Shown piece by piece: positions 43,099-54,222 of a stretch of DNA of 64,000 bases. The stretch covers positions 1,364,001 through 1,428,000 of the forward strand of contig NZ_CP119147.1 in the NCBI RefSeq assembly GCF_029167645.1. Direction: 5' to 3'. The notes under the pieces are model-generated. The model was not told where the DNA came from, did no database searches, and saw only the letters and a list, made by a program, of their open reading frames with translations. The DNA is from Streptomyces sp. AM 2-1-1. GTDB lineage: Bacteria > Actinomycetota > Actinomycetes > Streptomycetales > Streptomycetaceae. Both the position numbers and the translations under genes were made by a program. How positions within the stretch are numbered: the stretch's first letter is position 1; each line of letters starts with the position of its first letter.

Positions 43099-43916
43099 GC
43101 AGGCGCCGTCCCAACATCCTCGCCGGCTTCGGCTCCACCGTCTGGCTCCTCGTGGTGGGTCTCCCCCTCTACGTGATGCTGGTCGCGACCTTCCAGAACC
43201 GCGCCGACTACGGGTCGAACGGGCCGTTCGCACTGCCCGAGCACTTCACCCTCGACAACTACGTCGACGACTTCAACAGCGGGTTCGGTCAGTACTTCCT
43301 GAACACGGTGATCGTCACCCTCTCCGTGGTGGCGATCGTCGTGCTGCTCGTGGCGCCGCTGTCGTACGCGATCGTCCGCAGCCGCAGCCGCATGACCGGA
43401 CTGGTGTTCCGTCTCTTCCTGCTGGGGCTCGCCATTCCGTCGCAGGCCGTCATCGTGCCGATGTTCTTCGCGATGAGCGAGGTGGGGCTCTACGACAACC
43501 TCATCGGCATCATCCTGCCGACGGCCGCCTTCGCGATGCCCGTGTGCGCCCTCATCCTCACCGGCGTGATGCGCGACATCACCCCGGAGCTGTACGAGGC
43601 CATGACGATGGACGGCGCCACTCACCGCCGGGTCTTCTTCCAGCTGGTGCTGCCGCTCTCCAAGAGCGGTCTCTCCACGATCGTCGTCTTCTCCGCCCTC
43701 CAGGCGTGGAACGGCTTCCTCTTCCCGCTCGTCCTGACGCAGTCGGCCGGCTCCAAGGTCATCACCATGGGGCTCTACGACTTCCAGACCGAGCACGGGG
43801 TCGACATGCCGGGGATGCTCGCGGCTGTCGTGCTGTCCATGCTTCCCATCCTGCTCGTATATCTGTTCGCCCGCCGTGCCCTGGTCCAAGGGCTGATGGG
43901 AGTCGGAGGAAAGTGA
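43095..43916 (+). CDS. bxlG: Sugar ABC transporter permease (BxlG/MalG-like)
   Basis: A 273-residue permease with six membrane helices and EAA-loop ELYEAMTMDGATHRRVFFQL (about 170-190). GTG 43095 overlaps the stop of the first permease. Its own stop overlaps the beta-xylosidase start (GTGA), giving equimolar translation of the operon. Pairs with the preceding permease. Confidence 0.92.
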   Translation: MSRRRPNILAGFGSTVWLLVVGLPLYVMLVATFQNRADYGSNGPFALPEHFTLDNYVDDFNSGFGQYFLNTVIVTLSVVAIVVLLVAPLSYAIVRSRSRMTGLVFRLFLLGLAIPSQAVIVPMFFAMSEVGLYDNLIGIILPTAAFAMPVCALILTGVMRDITPELYEAMTMDGATHRRVFFQLVLPLSKSGLSTIVVFSALQAWNGFLFPLVLTQSAGSKVITMGLYDFQTEHGVDMPGMLAAVVLSMLPILLVYLFARRALVQGLMGVGGK

Positions 43917-46312
43917 CCGACCACGTGTCCGTACAGACCGAAACGGCCGAAGAAGTGACGCTCCCGCTGTGGCGGGACCCGTCCCGCACCCCGGGCGAGC
44001 GCGCCGACGCGCTGCTCCTGGAGATGACGCTGGAGGAGAAGATCGCCCAGCTCTTCGGAGTGTGGGTGGGTGCCTCCGACCAGGGTGACGAAGTCGCCCC
44101 GCACCAGCACGACATGGAGGAGCCGCCGCCCCTGGCCGACCTGCTGCCCGAGGGCCTGGGACAGCTCACCCGGCCGTTCGGCACGGTCCCGGTCGACCCC
44201 GCTCTGGGCGCCCTCTCGCTGTTGCGCACCCAGAGCATGATCACCGCCGCCAACCGATTCGGGATCCCGGCCGTGGCCCACGAGGAGTGCCTGGCGGGAT
44301 TCGCCGCCTGGGGCGCGACCGCGTACCCGGTGCCGCTCTCCTGGGGCGCGACCTTCGATCCGGCGGTCATCGGTGAGATGGCCGGGGCCATCGGACGCGA
44401 CATGCGCTCGGTCGGGGTCCACCAAGGGCTCGCCCCGGTACTCGACGTGGTGCGCGACGCCCGCTGGGGCCGCGTGGAGGAGACCATCGGCGAGGACCCC
44501 TACCTCGTCGGCACGATCGCCACGGCCTACATCAAGGGCCTGGAACGGGCCGGTGTCGTCGCCACCCTCAAGCACTTCGCCGGTTACTCCGCCTCCCGGG
44601 CGGGACGCAACCTCGCCCCGGTCGGCATGGGGCCGCGCGAGCGCGCCGACGTCGTCCTGCCGCCGTTCGAGATGGCCGTGCGCGAGAGCGGCGTGCGCTC
44701 GGTGATGCACGCCTACACCGACACGGACGGCATCCCGTCCGCCGCCGACGGGGAGCTGCTCACCGGACTGCTCCGCGACACCTGGGGCTTCGAGGGCACG
44801 GTGGTCGCCGACTACTTCGGCATCGCCTTCCTCAAGACCCTGCACGGTGTGGCCGGGACCTTCGGGGAAGCGGCCGTCGCGGCCCTCCTGGCCGGCGTCG
44901 ACGTGGAGCTGCCGACCGTCAAGACGTTCGGCGAGCCGCTCCGGGCCGCCGTCGCCGAGGGGCAGGTGTCCGAGGCCGTCATCGACCGCGCCGCCCGCCG
45001 GGTCCTGGTGCAGAAGGCACAGCTCGGTCTGCTGGACGCCGACTGGAACCCGGTTCCTGCTGCGCTCACCGGCGCCGAACTCCTCCCGCAGACACTGCGC
45101 GGCACCGTGGACCTGGACAGCGGCGCGAACCGCGCCCTGGCCCGCCGGATCGCCGAGCAGGCCGTCGTCCTGCTCCGCAACGACGGCACCCTGCCGCTCG
45201 GGGGCGGGAACGCTCCGGCGCGCATCGCGCTGATCGGCCCCAACGCCGACCTGCCCACCGCCGTGCTCGGCTGCTACTCCTTCCCCGTGCACGTCGGCGG
45301 CCAGCACCCGCACCTTCCCGCGGGAGTGGAACTGCCCACACTGCGCGAGGCGTTGGTGGCGGAGTTCCCCGGCAGCGAGATCGTCACCGCGGCCGGCTGC
45401 GGCATCGACGACCCGGGCACCGGGGGGTTCCGTGAGGCGCTCGCGGCCGCCCGCGACGCGGACGTGGTGATCACTGCCCTGGGTGACCGGGCGGGTCTCT
45501 TCGGCCGCGGTACCAGCGGCGAGGGCTGCGACGCCGGCTCCCTCACCCTGCCGGGCGTTCAGCAGCAGCTGCTGGACGCGCTCCTGGACACCGGTACGCC
45601 CGTCGTCGTCACCCTGCTGGCGGGCCGTCCCTACGCGCTCGGCCGCGCGGTCGACGAGGCCGCGGCCGTCGTGCAGACCTTCTTCCCCGGCGAGGAGGGC
45701 ACCCACGCCCTCGCCTCCGTGCTGAGCGGGCGGGTCGCGCCGTCCGGGCGGCTTCCCGTCAGCGTCCCGAAGAAGCCGGACGCGCAGCCGTCGACCTATC
45801 TGGCGGCCCGGTTGGGTCAGGCGAACGAGGTCTCCAACATCGACCCGACGCCCGCGTTCGGTTTCGGCCATGGGCTCGCGTACACGACGTTCGCGTGGTC
45901 GGACCTCACCGTCGCCTCGACGGAGATCGCCACCGACGGCACGGCCGAACTGGCCTGCACGGTACGGAACACGGGTGACCGCGACGGTGTCGAGGTGGTC
46001 CAGCTCTACCTGCACGACCCGGTCGCCTCGGTCGTCCAGCCGGTGCAGCGCCTGACCGGATACGTACGGGTCGAGCTGGCCGCGGGCGAGGCGGCGAGGG
46101 TGCGCGTCAGCGTCCCGGCCGACCTCGCCTCCTTCACGGGCCGCGACGGCGTGCGCGTCGTGGAGCCGGGCGCACTGGAGCTGCGGCTCAGCGCCTCCAC
46201 CACGGACCCGCGCCTCACCGCCGAGGTGACGCTCACCGGCCCCGCGCGGAAGGTGGACCACACCCGCCGGCTGCACGCGGCGTTCGAGGTGGAGACACTC
46301 ACGGACCGGTGA
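43913..46312 (+). CDS. bxlA: Glycoside hydrolase family 3 (beta-xylosidase, BxlA-like)
   Basis: A 799-residue GH3 enzyme: (beta/alpha)8 domain about 30-330, alpha/beta sandwich about 370-590, fibronectin III-like domain about 650-790. Landmarks are the KHF motif (TLKHFAGYS, about 218-226) and nucleophile Asp300 in GTVVADYFGI. No signal peptide, so it acts in the cytoplasm on imported oligosaccharides. GTG 43913 is set by GGAGG upstream and by the GTGA overlap. Beta-xylosidase rather than beta-glucosidase activity is inferred from the operon order and the nearby xylanases. Confidence 0.88.
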   Translation: MTDHVSVQTETAEEVTLPLWRDPSRTPGERADALLLEMTLEEKIAQLFGVWVGASDQGDEVAPHQHDMEEPPPLADLLPEGLGQLTRPFGTVPVDPALGALSLLRTQSMITAANRFGIPAVAHEECLAGFAAWGATAYPVPLSWGATFDPAVIGEMAGAIGRDMRSVGVHQGLAPVLDVVRDARWGRVEETIGEDPYLVGTIATAYIKGLERAGVVATLKHFAGYSASRAGRNLAPVGMGPRERADVVLPPFEMAVRESGVRSVMHAYTDTDGIPSAADGELLTGLLRDTWGFEGTVVADYFGIAFLKTLHGVAGTFGEAAVAALLAGVDVELPTVKTFGEPLRAAVAEGQVSEAVIDRAARRVLVQKAQLGLLDADWNPVPAALTGAELLPQTLRGTVDLDSGANRALARRIAEQAVVLLRNDGTLPLGGGNAPARIALIGPNADLPTAVLGCYSFPVHVGGQHPHLPAGVELPTLREALVAEFPGSEIVTAAGCGIDDPGTGGFREALAAARDADVVITALGDRAGLFGRGTSGEGCDAGSLTLPGVQQQLLDALLDTGTPVVVTLLAGRPYALGRAVDEAAAVVQTFFPGEEGTHALASVLSGRVAPSGRLPVSVPKKPDAQPSTYLAARLGQANEVSNIDPTPAFGFGHGLAYTTFAWSDLTVASTEIATDGTAELACTVRNTGDRDGVEVVQLYLHDPVASVVQPVQRLTGYVRVELAAGEAARVRVSVPADLASFTGRDGVRVVEPGALELRLSASTTDPRLTAEVTLTGPARKVDHTRRLHAAFEVETLTDR

Positions 46313-46335
46313 ACCGCCCCGCCCCGGAGCACGGT

Positions 46336-46369
46336 TGCCCGGCCCCCCGACACGCCGGGTGGCCGGGCA
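46336..46369 (+). terminator. Hairpin after the bxl operon
   Basis: TGCCCGGCC (46336-46344) and GGCCGGGCA (46361-46369): 9-bp stem, 16-base loop, 24 bases after the GH3 stop. Confidence 0.65.
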
Positions 46370-46501
46370 CCGGCATGTACGGAAGGTGCACGGACACCGT
46401 TCGTCCATGATCGGTCCACTGGTGGACGACCACCCCGCGGCAGTGCGCTGCCGCACGTTCCCGCACTGACGGCGGGCGGGGCAGCGAGCCAGGGGGCCAC
46501 C

Positions 46502-46945
46502 ATGAGCGGTACGAGCGACGGAAGCACCGGGAGCCCGCCTGCCGCGCCGGAGCCGGGAGGCCGTGCGCCGGGTGCCGGCTTCCGGCCGGCCCGGAAGGCG
46601 GCGAGGGCCGCGCAGGCGCTGATCCCGCGGGGCGGACCGCGCCGCAGCTCGTCTGGCCGCGGCCGGCGGCACCGACTCGGCCGTCCGCACGACCGTCCCG
46701 GTGCAGACGCTGCTGCCGGTCGGCTCGGTGGTCACGTTCCTCCTCTGGTACGCGCCTGTGGTGGACGGTACGGAACCGGCGCACGGCGGGTTCTCCCCGT
46801 ACGGCCTGGTGGCCGGCGTGCTCGCGACCGCGGCCGCGGTCCTCGTGATCCGGCGGCTCACGGCCGATGGCCGCCGTGACCGGCACCGGTCCGGCCGGCC
46901 GTCAGCCGGCCGCGTTCCCGGCCGGCTGACGGCCGGGGCGCCCAC
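46502..46945 (+). pseudogene. Possible frameshifted small membrane protein gene
   Basis: An ATG at 46502 opens a polar N-terminus in one frame (to about 46640). A second frame from about 46623 continues with LAAAGGTDSAVRTTVPVQTL and two hydrophobic segments (LPVGSVVTFLLWYAPVV and YGLVAGVLATAAAVLVIRRL). Together they read like one small membrane protein broken by a +1/-1 shift. The 3' end runs into the hairpin at 46895-46936. Alternatively the second frame is a short independent gene starting at ATG 46701. Family not recognised. Confidence 0.35.
46895..46936. terminator. Strong hairpin before convergent xylanase gene
   Basis: CCGGCCGTCAGCCGGC (46895-46910) and its exact complement (46921-46936) give a 16-bp perfect stem with a 10-base loop. 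Confidence 0.75.
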
Positions 46946-46950
46946 GCGAA

Positions 46951-46991
46951 GATGCCCGGCCACCCCCCTCTGGAAAGGGCGACCGGGCATC
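46951..46991. terminator. Hairpin at the 3' end of the xylanase gene
   Basis: GATGCCCGG (46951-46959) and CCGGGCATC (46983-46991) form a stem whose loop also contains partly paired CCCCTCT/GGAAAGGG. It lies 48 bases beyond the xylanase stop on the minus strand. Confidence 0.7.
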
Positions 46992-47038
46992 CGTCTCGGG
47001 GCCTCAAGGCCGGTGCGGGGACGAGCGTGCGGCGGTGA

Positions 47039-49709
<2,671 letters not shown>

Positions 49710-49959
49710 GGTGCAACTCCTCATCAGGGTGGAACCGGGGTGCGCCGCGCCGGCCGGCGTTCGCGCCCGACCCCGGCCGAAACTCTCTCGGCAACAGACA
49801 GGGGAGACTCCGCCTCTCGGCCGGTCCGCGAGAGAGGTGTGGTCGGGACGTATCTGGCGATGCGGGCACATAACACCCTCACGGGTGGGGTGCCGAGTGG
49901 TTCGTCGGCGCTGAGACAGATCCTGGGGCATGTATTGCCGTCGAAACAATGGCGCGTCA

Positions 49960-49980
49960 CGAACGAAACAATTTCGTTCG
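49960..49980. promoter_or_regulatory. Palindromic operator upstream of xylanase gene
   Basis: Perfect inverted repeat with 9-base arms CGAACGAAA and TTTCGTTCG around CAA. Its inner CGAAA-3 bp-TTTCG core has the same layout as the second operator in front of the importer operon. It lies about 250 bases before the xylanase start. Confidence 0.7.
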
Positions 49981-49990
49981 GTGTTCGACT

Positions 49991-50010
49991 GTCGAAAAGA
50001 GGATTTCGAC
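49991..50010. promoter_or_regulatory. Second CGAAA-type inverted repeat
   Basis: GTCGAAA (49991-49997) and TTTCGAC (50004-50010), 7-base arms with a 6-base spacer, ten bases from the first palindrome. Possibly a second binding site for the same or a related LacI-type protein. Confidence 0.5.
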
Positions 50011-50474
50011 GACTCCGCGCCCCGGAATCCGGACACCCGCCGACCGGGGCCCCCGACCGAGACCGCTCGCGAAATCGTCTCCGGGCGGATCCACTCCTCC
50101 GCCGACGACGGCGAGTCACCGGTCGGGACCTCGGTGTGACGTGAATAACTTTTGTCGTTCCGGGCGGACTTGACCCGTACGGATGCGCACACACTGTACG
50201 AGGCACGGCAGTTCGGTTCATCCGTCTCAGGCCTGGTCGATCCGGTGCCGGCTCCGCCCGATCCGGCGCGACCGGTCCGACGACCCGCGGCGGGGGGAGG
50301 GATCGCCGATCCGCCGGGATCGCCAGGGAAGCCTCCGTTCTGTCTGAACTTCACGGGAACTCCAGCGAAATAGCACGTGTGTGGATATCGTGCACCGAGC
50401 GATGGCGCATCCGCCGGTCCCCGGGATCGACGGATGCGTCGCGTTGTGGGGATGCAACTGTGACTGGGGGGTTC

Positions 50475-52028
50475 ATGGGGCATGTCGAAACACCTGAATC
50501 TGACATAACCGGGCCCGTGGGACTGCGGCGTCACTCACGCCCCCGCTCCACGGCGTCCCGGTACCGCACGGCGGCCCTGGAACAGCTCTGGAGGGCCCCT
50601 ACCGCACAGCGCGACCTGACCGATCACGCTCTTCCCGTACGGCGCGACGCCCACCGGACACCGCCGCTCGTGGTCCTGACCGAGGCCATGGGCATGGCGG
50701 TTCCCGCGTGGGCCGTGCTGGCCGCGCGGGAGCAGCCGGTGGCCCTGCCCACCGCGGTGCTCGCGGCGCTGGTCTGGGCCGGTGTCCGGACCGTGCGCGG
50801 ACGCTGGGCCTCCGGACCACCGCGGACCGCGGCGGGGGCGGCGGAGGTCCTCGGGGACTGGCTCGTCTTCGTGGGCCTGCTCGCGGTCGCGTGGGCCGCC
50901 GCGGGCCATGCGGTCGATCCGACCGCCGCACTGGTGTCCGCCGCGCCCGGCGCGGTCGTGGCGGCCGCGATGACCTCGCTCTTACTTCGGCGGGCCCGCG
51001 CCACGCACCGCCGCCCGGCCCTGCGGGTCCTCGTGGTCGGTGACGCCTCGGGCGTGGACACCGTGACGCGTGCGCTCGACTCCCGTACGCAGAGGGAGGG
51101 TTACGCCGTCGTGGCGGCCGTGTCCGTGGGTGCGGCGGAACCGGAGCACGAGCTGCCGGTGACCGGGCGGCTCGGGGCCGACGGCGCGGACGACGACGTT
51201 TCCACCGTGCTCTCGGGGGCGTACGCGTACGACGTGGACCTGGTTCTCGTCGCGCCCGGGCCCCTGCTCAGCGGCGACCGGTTGCGCCGGCTCGGGTGGG
51301 GAGTGCACGACGGGGGGATGGCGCTCTGCGTGCTGTCCGCGCTGACCGGGATCGCCGCCGCCCGGGTCCGGCCCGAGTCGGTCGCCGGGATGACCCTCCT
51401 GCACGTCGCCCCGCCGCTGCGGCGGGGGCCCGAGACGGCGCTGAAGACGGTGCTGGACCGGTCCGGCGCGGTCTGCGGACTCCTGCTGCTGGCACCGCTG
51501 CTGCTGGCGGTGGCCCTGGGTGTGCGGCTCTCCTCGCGCGGCCCCGTCTTCCACCGGCAGATCAGGCACGGTCGGCACGACCGGCCGTTCACCATGTGGA
51601 AGTTCCGGACGATGGTGGTCGACGCCGAGTCCCGCAAGGCGGAACTGACCGTGTTCAACGAAGGGGCCGGTCCGCTGTTCAAGATCCGTCGCGATCCGCG
51701 GGTGACCGCGATCGGCCGGATGCTGCGACGCACCTCGATCGACGAACTCCCCCAGCTCTTCAACGTGTTGCGAGGTGACATGTCCCTGGTGGGCCCGCGA
51801 CCTCCGCTGCCCGAGGAAGCGGCCGACTACGACGACCGCGAGCGCAGACGGCTCGCGGTGAGACCCGGGCTGACCGGCCTCTGGCAGGTCAGCGGCCGGT
51901 CGGACCTCTCCTGGAAGGAGTCGGTCTCGCTCGACCTCTGGTACGTCGACAACTGGTCGCTCGCCACGGACATGAGCCTGCTGGCCCGTACGGTGCGCGC
52001 CGTCACCGACGGCCGCGGGGCCTACTGA
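50475..52028 (+). CDS. Exopolysaccharide polyprenyl glycosylphosphotransferase
   Basis: A 517-residue membrane enzyme that starts polysaccharide repeat-unit assembly by moving a sugar-1-phosphate to undecaprenyl phosphate. Four N-terminal helices (about 60-170) precede a CoA-binding-like Rossmann segment (LRVLVVGDASG), a further helix (CGLLLLAPLLLAVALGV) and the bacterial sugar transferase domain (about 320-517) with MWKFRTMVVDAE, RRTSIDELPQLFNVL and GLTGLWQVSGRSDLSW. ATG 50475 has only a G-rich ribosome site; GTG 50460 is an alternative. Confidence 0.94.
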   Translation: MGHVETPESDITGPVGLRRHSRPRSTASRYRTAALEQLWRAPTAQRDLTDHALPVRRDAHRTPPLVVLTEAMGMAVPAWAVLAAREQPVALPTAVLAALVWAGVRTVRGRWASGPPRTAAGAAEVLGDWLVFVGLLAVAWAAAGHAVDPTAALVSAAPGAVVAAAMTSLLLRRARATHRRPALRVLVVGDASGVDTVTRALDSRTQREGYAVVAAVSVGAAEPEHELPVTGRLGADGADDDVSTVLSGAYAYDVDLVLVAPGPLLSGDRLRRLGWGVHDGGMALCVLSALTGIAAARVRPESVAGMTLLHVAPPLRRGPETALKTVLDRSGAVCGLLLLAPLLLAVALGVRLSSRGPVFHRQIRHGRHDRPFTMWKFRTMVVDAESRKAELTVFNEGAGPLFKIRRDPRVTAIGRMLRRTSIDELPQLFNVLRGDMSLVGPRPPLPEEAADYDDRERRRLAVRPGLTGLWQVSGRSDLSWKESVSLDLWYVDNWSLATDMSLLARTVRAVTDGRGAY

Positions 52029-52056
52029 GGGGGCGGGGTGCGAGCGACACGAGCAC

Positions 52057-52089
52057 GTCCGGCGCCCCGCGCGGGGCGGGACACCGGAC
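52057..52089. terminator. Bidirectional hairpin between convergent genes
   Basis: Outer arms GTCCGG (52057-52062) and CCGGAC (52084-52089) enclose the palindrome CGCCCCGC/GCGGGGCG (52063-52078). Located between the glycosylphosphotransferase and GDP-fucose synthase stops. Confidence 0.6.
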
Positions 52090-52097
52090 CATCCGGC

Positions 52098-53093
52098 TCA
52101 TCCGGCGGCGGAACTCCGCTCGCGCCACCAGGCGTAGGTTCCGGCGATGCCGTCCCGCAACGAGATCTTCGGTGCGAAGCCGAGGGCCGTCAGGCGCTCC
52201 ACGTCGAGCAGTTTGCGGGGGGTCCCGTCGGGCTTGGAGGTGTCCCACCGGATCTCACCCCGATAACCGGTCACCTCGCGCACGGTTTCGGCGAGTTCGC
52301 GGATGGTCAGGTCCTCCCCGCAGCCGACGTTGACCGGGTCGTCGCCGTCGTAGGAGGTCAGCAGCAGGGAACAGGCCGAGGCGAGGTCGTCGACGTGGAG
52401 GAACTCGCGGCGGGGGGTGCCGGAGCCCCACAGGGTGACGGAGGGCGCGGCGTCCCGCTTCGCCTCGTGGAAGCGGCGGACGAGGGCGGGCAGCACGTGC
52501 GAGGTCGCCAGGTCGAAGTTGTCGCCCGGGCCGTAGAGATTGGTCGGCATGGCGCTGATGTAGGAGGCGCCGTACTGCCTGCGGTACGACTGCGTCTGCA
52601 CGATGCCGGCGATCTTGGCCAGTGCGTAGGCCTCGTTGGTCGGCTCCAGCGGGCCGGTGAGCAGCGCGTCCTCGCTGATCGGCTGGGGGGCGTGCTTCGG
52701 GTAGATGCACGACGAGCCGAGGAAGAGCAGGCGCTGGGTGCCCGCCGCGTGGGCACCGGCGATCACGCTCAGCTGGATGCGGAGGTTGTCCTCCAGGAAC
52801 TGCACCGGCCAGGTGCTGTTCGCCATGATCCCGCCGACCTTGGCGGCGGCCAGGACGACGGCGTCCGGGCGGACGTCCCGCAGATACGCCTCGGTCCGCG
52901 CACCGTCGCGCAGGTCGAGGAGGTCGCGGCCGCGGGTGAGTACCTCGTGGCCGTCCTCGGTCAGTCGGCGGACCACCGCCGAACCGACCAGTCCGCGGTG
53001 ACCCGCCACGAATATGCGGGCGCCGGGGCGCAGTAGGGGGAGATCGGATTCCTGGGGGGGTCCTGCGGACCGAGGGCTTCGATCAGTCGTCAT
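52098..53093 (-). CDS. fcl: GDP-L-fucose synthase
   Basis: A 331-residue short-chain dehydrogenase/epimerase. NADPH motif GHRGLVGS (about 31-38), catalytic Ser in LGSSCIYP, Tyr-x-x-x-Lys in [10 protein letters not shown], and the family segment [13 protein letters not shown]. It epimerises and reduces GDP-4-keto-6-deoxymannose to GDP-L-fucose, using the product of the divergently encoded gmd 115 bp away. ATG 53093 is the first Met with family-like sequence behind it; the ribosome site is weak. Confidence 0.94.
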   Translation of the reverse strand: MTTDRSPRSAGPPQESDLPLLRPGARIFVAGHRGLVGSAVVRRLTEDGHEVLTRGRDLLDLRDGARTEAYLRDVRPDAVVLAAAKVGGIMANSTWPVQFLEDNLRIQLSVIAGAHAAGTQRLLFLGSSCIYPKHAPQPISEDALLTGPLEPTNEAYALAKIAGIVQTQSYRRQYGASYISAMPTNLYGPGDNFDLATSHVLPALVRRFHEAKRDAAPSVTLWGSGTPRREFLHVDDLASACSLLLTSYDGDDPVNVGCGEDLTIRELAETVREVTGYRGEIRWDTSKPDGTPRKLLDVERLTALGFAPKISLRDGIAGTYAWWRERSSAAG

Positions 53094-53208
53094 GGCCCGG
53101 ATTCTGCCAGCCGGCACACACCGCGGTGACCTTTTCACCGCAAATCACTCATCAGATGAACATCCGGGGTATCGAACGCCGTTCAGGCGACCAGAGAAGG
53201 GGGGAGTC

Positions 53209-54222
53209 ATGGCCAAGACCGCACTCATCACCGGCGTGACCGGGCAGGACGGCTCGTACCTGTCCGAGCTGCTGCTCGACAAGGGCTACACGGTCCACGG
53301 GCTCATACGACGTTCGTCCAGCTTCAACACCGAACGCATCGACCACATCTACCAGGGTCCCGAGGAGGCGGAGCGCTCCTTCGTGCTGCACCACGCGGAC
53401 CTCTCCGACGGCGTCGCCCTGGTGAACCTGCTGCGCGAGGTCCAGCCCGACGAGGTCTACAACCTCGGTGCCCAGTCGCACGTCCGGGTCTCCTTCGACG
53501 CGCCCCTGTACACGGGCGACGTCACCGGTCTCGGCGCGATCAGGCTGCTGGAGGCGGTGCGCGCCAGCGGCATCGACACCCGCGTCTACCAGGCCTCGTC
53601 CTCCGAGATGTTCGGCTCCACCCCGCCCCCGCAGAACGAGACGACACCGTTCCACCCGCGCAGCCCGTACAGCGTGGCGAAGGTGTACGCGTACTGGGCC
53701 ACGGTCAACTACCGTGAGGCGTACGACATGTTCGCGGTGAACGGCATTCTCTTCAACCACGAGTCCCCGCGCCGGGGCGAGACCTTCGTGACCCGCAAGA
53801 TCACCCGGGGCGTGGCCCGCATCAAGGCCGGGCTCCAGGACCGGCTGCACCTCGGGAACCTCGACGCGGTGCGCGACTGGGGGTACGCCCCGGAGTACGT
53901 GGACGCGATGTGGCGGATGCTCCAGCGCGACACCCCGGACGACTACGTGGTGGCGACCGGCGAGGGGGTCAGCGTCCGCCAGTTCCTGGAGCACTCCTTC
54001 GCCCACGCGGGCCTGGACTGGCGCGAGCACGTCCGGTACGACCCGAAGTACGAACGCCCGAGCGAAGTCGACGCGTTGATCGGTGACGCCTCGAAGGCGG
54101 AGGATCTGCTCGGCTGGAAGCCGGAGGTGCGGTCCATGGAGCTGGCGCGCATCATGGTCGACGCCGACGTCCGGTCGCTGGAGGCGCAGCTCAGCGGAGC
54201 GGCCGTGCGGGTGGACCGATGA
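53209..54222 (+). CDS. gmd: GDP-mannose 4,6-dehydratase
   Basis: A 337-residue extended SDR enzyme making GDP-4-keto-6-deoxy-D-mannose. N-terminal [19 protein letters not shown], the [15 protein letters not shown] stretch, the catalytic triad region with SSSEMFGS and Tyr-x-x-x-Lys in [12 protein letters not shown], and [16 protein letters not shown] are all diagnostic. ATG 53209 follows a GGGGGGAG site. Its stop overlaps the start of the first LamG-protein gene (ATGA). Confidence 0.97.
   Translation: MAKTALITGVTGQDGSYLSELLLDKGYTVHGLIRRSSSFNTERIDHIYQGPEEAERSFVLHHADLSDGVALVNLLREVQPDEVYNLGAQSHVRVSFDAPLYTGDVTGLGAIRLLEAVRASGIDTRVYQASSSEMFGSTPPPQNETTPFHPRSPYSVAKVYAYWATVNYREAYDMFAVNGILFNHESPRRGETFVTRKITRGVARIKAGLQDRLHLGNLDAVRDWGYAPEYVDAMWRMLQRDTPDDYVVATGEGVSVRQFLEHSFAHAGLDWREHVRYDPKYERPSEVDALIGDASKAEDLLGWKPEVRSMELARIMVDADVRSLEAQLSGAAVRVDR

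Larger units (their letters stand above)
49710..50474. promoter_or_regulatory. Divergent intergenic region, xylanase / exopolysaccharide locus
   Basis: 765 bp without a convincing gene, noticeably less GC-rich around 49920-50010 and 50140-50200. It carries at least two operator-like inverted repeats (49960-49980, 49991-50010) and a CGAAA half-site at 49942-49946. It must hold promoters for the xylanase (left) and the glycosylphosphotransferase (right). Confidence 0.6.

Noticed and set aside
40672..43233. Apparent N-terminal extension of the LacI-type regulator by about 850 residues
   Set aside because: It is the antisense shadow of the importer genes; LacI proteins begin with the helix-turn-helix, which starts close to 40659.
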